Positions 13,130 through 16,603 of a stretch of DNA of 16,603 nt are shown piece after piece. Under the pieces are notes generated by a model that made no database searches, was not told where the DNA came from, and was given only the letters and a program-made list of their open reading frames with translations. The first letter of the stretch is position 1. Every line of letters begins with the position of its first letter. This DNA is from Candidatus Saccharimonadota bacterium (lineage in GTDB: Bacteria > Patescibacteriota > Saccharimonadia > Saccharimonadales > Saccharimonadaceae): NCBI GenBank assembly GCA_018064165.1, contig JAGOZV010000007.1, positions 1-16,603 on the forward strand. The letters run 5' to 3'. Made by a program: the position numbers and the translations under genes.

Positions 13130-16075
13130 CTAGTGAGCATCATTTTTGCCGCGCATTAATCGCCAAACAACGAAAGCAATAAGCAAGAAGCCAAGTAGCA
13201 ACAACATAAGTGCGGTGTATTCGCGAATGAAGTACAAAATGGCCAACACCACTGCTACAATACCCCACCACATAACCCACTGCTTGCGATAAACGGCCCC
13301 TGTAATGGCCATTATTAAATGTTCTACCAAGAATAGCCAAATATAGCCGTCGCCCTTAGTTAAGGCAAACAAACCAGTTGGAATGGTAATAAACAATAAC
13401 GCTATTACTAAACGGTTTTTTAGGTCTTTGCGCCAAATTGCTGTAGCAAAAATTATTAAAGCCCACCACTGAGCGTATGCTACTTCGCTTAGTTCTGGTA
13501 ATGCTACATAAAGCAATCTTTGAAGGCCTAAGGTAGCCGCATAAACAGCTGCCTCAATATAATTTTTCTGTTTTCTAATATAACCTTCTATTGCCATAAC
13601 AGCTGCAATTAATATTATTGATATTGCAGAAGCGACTATAAATTTATTGTCTAAAGCAATAAACAATCCACTGAAAGCTGGCAACAATAACGCCACCAAC
13701 GTAAATACTAACGAAATATCACTTATTTCTTTCTTCTTCTGGCTAGAATCGAACCAATACCATAAATAATAAACTGCGGCACTAATCCATGAGGTTCCGT
13801 AAATAAACCATTCTTGACTATATTGTTGCCAAGACCAAAATGCCATAATGGCAAACCAGAAGAACAGATGACCCACTGGTAAAATACGTGGTTCACGTTC
13901 AATCATAGAACTTGCCCAATAAATACCAGCTAAAGCTAGCAATGTCATTGGCAGCCAACCTGCACCTAACTCAAATCCAGCCACTAAAGCCAAAACCGAA
14001 TATCCAACATAACCTACGATTGTTGCCATTTTTACAGATTCAGAAAGTTTATCTTTATTAAATCCTCGAATCGCCAAACAAACAACACTACCCAGTAGTA
14101 GAACAACTAGGCCTGTCGCCACAACTTCTTTTGACCTATTACTTATAACAAACAATAAACCAAACAACATTGTTATGGCAGATATCACCAAAAGGTCGCG
14201 ACGCTTTGATTGTGAAAAGTGTTGATGCGCCATTGCGCCCATCAACAATAAAATCGTCGAAAACAACACTACAATAAAGCCTTTCCATTCACTATTAGGA
14301 AGTAGCTCGTTTGTCCATCCAGCAATAGAAATAACCCCATAAACTACACCGATAATTTCTATTTTAATTTGATTAGAAATAAGCGATGCCAAAATAACCA
14401 ATATTGCCGATATCATAAAGGCTAGACCAACATCTACACCTTTAGCCGCCAGTATGCCACTTATTGCTATTGCCAAGGAATAAATTATTGTGGCACTTAG
14501 GAAAAAATCTGAAACAGTTTTTGAGCGCTTGGCAGCTATCATTCTTTCAAGCAAAATTAAACTTAATACACCAGCTATTGCAAAAACAACCGCAATCACT
14601 TCAAAATCTAACACCGGAGACATTACGCCTCGAGCAATCAAAAACGGCAAGAAGACAGATGCCACCAGCGATCCATAAAGCCAATTAACATTTCGCCAAC
14701 GAAAGGCCGCGGACACACAAGCAACGCCAATAGCCGCCATATCTAGCGACACCCAAGCTTGCCAATTTTCACTTCCTGCAAACATCACCATACTAAATAC
14801 AATTGACATAAGTAAAAACACTACAATTGATTGTTCTATTCTTATATTTTTGTCAGAAGAACTTTTAGCCCTTAGCAAGCTGTAAACAACTTGCGCCAGT
14901 GCTATAATTAACCAAACTACACCTATGGCGGCCATTCTTTGGCCAATGCCCAAATTGTCTAAACCGAGCGACAATCCGGTAGAAGCTCCTCTTGTAGGAA
15001 AATCTATTAGGTCTATGCCAATTAGCAAAGTGGTAATTGTAAACAATGATCGCACAAGATATTCGTAAATTCTAGTATGCTTCACACCCCACAACACTAG
15101 GTAGTGCAGCGTCGCCAAGCCAAACAAAATTTCGTACATCCATAAATTCATTGACGAAGAAGTAAGCAAGCTTGAAATTAGCGCAACGGGTGTCATTATT
15201 GTGCCACTAGTTTGAATAGATTTGGCAAATATAGGAGGAATTCGCTTTGGCCAAAGTAAATTGCCAAGATTCATAATTGTTGATACCAAAATAAGTGCAA
15301 TAAAATACCACATTACAGACAATTGCATTGTTGGAACAAAGGACAACGCCAACGACACAACAAAAGCCATGGTAGCATACGATATAAATTCGTTTTGTAA
15401 AATTGTTGCTGCTGTTGCAAAGGCTACTACGCCTATTAACGAAATTATTAACCAAGAAATTTCGGGTGCAACGCCGGCCAAGCTAGAAAGAGCCACGCCC
15501 ACAAACGGCAATATCGCCAGCCCAGTGCCAACAAATGCTGTTGCCGCCGAACGCAACCTTTCCGACCTTTTGTAAAGAATTAACCCTCCAACATAAAAGA
15601 CTGAAGTTACCACAACCATACCTGCCAAACGAATCATTGGTGGCATTGTTAATGTTACAAACAACGCTGTAGCTGCCACTATCAAAAAACTGCCAACATA
15701 CAATAAAATATTCAAATTTTTAATAGATTGTTTTTCGTTATCCTCTTTTTCTTGCTGGCTCGTTAACGGCGGCGACGAAAGAGGGGTCTCTGCCTCTGAG
15801 GCTTCATAATCCAAATTCATTACTGGCGCCGAAACATTTTTGCTTGGGTCGTCTTTAATTGGATGTTTAATTGGATTTTTAAAAATATCTCTTAACACAA
15901 CCAAGGAAATTTCTTGACTTTTGTTATTTTTTGTTACCTCGTTAATTTTAGCAGCCAATGCTTGACGCTCGTCATTTCTTCCCCGTAAATAATGACTATT
16001 ATCTTCTTCTTTTGAACTCGATTGTTGCCAAATTAAGATTATCAAAACAACCACAAAAGCTAAAAACCAAAACAT
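13130..16075 (-). CDS. Giant polytopic membrane protein of unknown function (resembles DUF2339/SCO7613-like proteins)
   Basis: I choose ATG 16075 (MFWFLAFVVVLIILIW, 981 aa) because GTGGAAAG just upstream serves as its ribosome-binding site; the in-frame GTG 16087 falls inside that site. Residues 2-17 are a membrane helix. A hydrophilic cytoplasmic-like linker follows (about 18-120, rich in Lys/Glu/Ser, with RGRNDERQALAAKINE and SQQEKEDNEKQSIK). From about 122 to 970 there are some 25 or more hydrophobic helices separated by very short loops, and a basic end RLMRGKNDAH. The lay-out recalls the very large DUF2339 and SCO7613-type membrane proteins, which have no established activity; I cannot confirm the family. 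No transporter or glycosyltransferase signature is visible. No strong promoter or terminator is seen in the 47 nt before it. Confidence 0.8.
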   Translation of the reverse strand: MFWFLAFVVVLIILIWQQSSSKEEDNSHYLRGRNDERQALAAKINEVTKNNKSQEISLVVLRDIFKNPIKHPIKDDPSKNVSAPVMNLDYEASEAETPLSSPPLTSQQEKEDNEKQSIKNLNILLYVGSFLIVAATALFVTLTMPPMIRLAGMVVVTSVFYVGGLILYKRSERLRSAATAFVGTGLAILPFVGVALSSLAGVAPEISWLIISLIGVVAFATAATILQNEFISYATMAFVVSLALSFVPTMQLSVMWYFIALILVSTIMNLGNLLWPKRIPPIFAKSIQTSGTIMTPVALISSLLTSSSMNLWMYEILFGLATLHYLVLWGVKHTRIYEYLVRSLFTITTLLIGIDLIDFPTRGASTGLSLGLDNLGIGQRMAAIGVVWLIIALAQVVYSLLRAKSSSDKNIRIEQSIVVFLLMSIVFSMVMFAGSENWQAWVSLDMAAIGVACVSAAFRWRNVNWLYGSLVASVFLPFLIARGVMSPVLDFEVIAVVFAIAGVLSLILLERMIAAKRSKTVSDFFLSATIIYSLAIAISGILAAKGVDVGLAFMISAILVILASLISNQIKIEIIGVVYGVISIAGWTNELLPNSEWKGFIVVLFSTILLLMGAMAHQHFSQSKRRDLLVISAITMLFGLLFVISNRSKEVVATGLVVLLLGSVVCLAIRGFNKDKLSESVKMATIVGYVGYSVLALVAGFELGAGWLPMTLLALAGIYWASSMIEREPRILPVGHLFFWFAIMAFWSWQQYSQEWFIYGTSWISAAVYYLWYWFDSSQKKKEISDISLVFTLVALLLPAFSGLFIALDNKFIVASAISIILIAAVMAIEGYIRKQKNYIEAAVYAATLGLQRLLYVALPELSEVAYAQWWALIIFATAIWRKDLKNRLVIALLFITIPTGLFALTKGDGYIWLFLVEHLIMAITGAVYRKQWVMWWGIVAVVLAILYFIREYTALMLLLLGFLLIAFVVWRLMRGKNDAH

Positions 16076-16134
16076 ATTACTTTCCACAATACACTAATTC
16101 CGTTATAACGTCTATGGTTTGTTAGCAATAGGGT

Positions 16135-16460
16135 TTATACTACTGCACCTTCGCGTCGTAACAAAGATTCTTTTATCTCTGCACCATACAAATAATCTCC
16201 TACTGCCCCATCACTTCTTAAAACCCTATGGCACGGAATTAATAAAACTAGTTTATTTTTACCACAGGCCGTTCCAGCGACACGCACTCCTCCAGGACTG
16301 CCCGCAAGATCCGCCAGCTCTTTATAAGAAATTGTTTTACCATAAGGAATGTCACTTAACACGCCCCATACTCGTCTTTGAAAATCGGTTCCACTCTGAC
16401 GTCTTAAAATCCCACTTAGCGCGGTCTCATCTCACACGTAATAAAGAATAAATTAATCAT
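16135..16460 (-). pseudogene. ogt: O6-alkylguanine-DNA alkyltransferase (Ogt/MGMT domain), apparently frameshifted near its start
   Basis: The reading frame 16431-16135 encodes the complete DNA-binding and alkyl-acceptor domain: SGTDFQRRVWGVLSDIPYGK, then TISYKELADLAG, GGVRVAG with the Arg finger, the Asn hinge in GKNKL, the active site PCHRV, and LLRREGA. Such proteins accept the alkyl group from O6-alkylguanine onto the PCHR cysteine once. This frame has no ATG and meets TGA at 16432-16434. Yet a proper start exists in another frame: GGAAGG then, 6 nt on, ATG 16460 (MINLFFITCE), which runs to a stop at once after the shift point near 16431-16436. One added base, or loss of one GA from GAGATGAGA, would join them into about 109 aa, normal for the short form. 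Internal initiation at GTG 16362 would lose part of the domain. The symbol is by similarity. Confidence 0.62.
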
Positions 16461-16499
16461 ACATTACCTTCCCCTAAACAAAGAAACTCCGACGTCGCT

Positions 16500-16603
16500 T
16501 TAGTTTATATAGTCGTCAATTTGCTGTTGAGGAACTTTTCTGGCGGTTACTCGTGAACCATTTTTCACAAACACAACGCCAGGATTATCTTCAGGGTTTG
16601 GCT
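16500..16603 (-). CDS. 3' end of an unrecognised gene running off the window
   Basis: The last 33 codons are present: PNPEDNPGVVFVKNGSRV, then TARKVPQQQIDDYIN and TAA. The piece is polar with no membrane segment and is too short to assign. It ends 39 nt before the alkyltransferase start, same strand, so the two may share a transcript. In the gap a small palindrome (CGACGTCG) lies between AAACT and AGTTT, too weak to call a terminator. Confidence 0.55.
   Translation of the reverse strand, partial: PNPEDNPGVVFVKNGSRVTARKVPQQQIDDYIN

Noticed and set aside
15207..15575. Open frames of 82 and 117 aa on both strands inside the giant membrane protein gene
   Set aside because: Shadow frames of a hydrophobic coding sequence; no ribosome-binding sites and no recognisable domains.
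16432..16434. TGA before the alkyltransferase domain read as Gly (reassigned code)
   Set aside because: Reading through still meets TAA a few codons upstream without an ATG, and long genes here contain no in-frame TGA at all, so code reassignment is not supported.
16119..16451. 110-aa plus-strand open frame
   Set aside because: It lies antisense to the alkyltransferase, whose minus-strand translation has unmistakable motifs (PCHRV, IPYGK); the plus-strand product is low-quality His/Leu-rich sequence.
16478..16510. Terminator-like hairpin after the gene at the window end (AAACT..AGTTT around CGACGTCG)
   Set aside because: Stem of 5 AU-rich pairs, 13-nt loop and an interrupted T-run; too weak.
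1..16603. CRISPR arrays, tRNA or rRNA genes, insertion sequences, integrases or phage genes
   Set aside because: No regularly spaced repeats, cloverleaf candidates, transposase motifs or terminal inverted repeats were noticed on reading both strands.

Overview
The window looks like the chromosome of a Patescibacteria (CPR) member, most plausibly Candidatus Saccharibacteria (TM7). This rests on several traits. The DNA is AT-rich and the genes are compact and tightly packed. Many proteins are lineage-type small membrane-anchored proteins of unknown function. The S-adenosylmethionine synthetase is shortened, and part of a large Kelch-type surface protein is present. The standard bacterial code fits: TGA never interrupts a long gene. 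However, all 18 recognisable stop codons are TAA (12) or TAG (6). The taxon call is recalled from family resemblance, not computed.

Layout. Bases 1-1813 (+) hold the 3' end of a secreted Kelch/beta-rich surface protein overlapping a membrane-anchored protein. These converge on a minus-strand run (1797-3172) of three small membrane or secreted proteins; the last looks leaderless. A coiled-coil protein of unknown function (3252-3878) follows, with a clear promoter, an extended ribosome-binding site and a terminator. Bases 4010-7100 encode a MacB/FtsX-type ABC exporter (permease plus ATPase). Bases 7199-8310 hold metK behind a SAM-I-like riboswitch whose P1 and P4 helices appear to cover the start codon and ribosome-binding site. 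Bases 8367-11486 are a three-gene operon: an Rrf2 regulator, a YhgE/Pip membrane protein and a PF06541 membrane protein. A perfect 11+11 bp palindrome lies just downstream of its promoter.

Two small plus-strand genes (11683-12690) follow, each with its own promoter and terminator. The minus strand then carries a decayed 3' remnant of an MprF/DUF2156 lysyl-phosphatidylglycerol synthase gene (12771-13046), a giant polytopic membrane protein (13130-16075), an apparently frameshifted O6-alkylguanine-DNA methyltransferase (16135-16460), and the last 33 codons of a gene running off the window.

Themes. Much of the window concerns the cell envelope: surface protein, ABC exporter, YhgE/Pip, PF06541 protein, MprF remnant and giant membrane protein. 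The two best regulatory readings are the metK riboswitch, a feedback loop on SAM supply, and the Rrf2 operator, probable autoregulation of an envelope operon. No tRNA, rRNA, CRISPR array, insertion sequence or phage module was seen.
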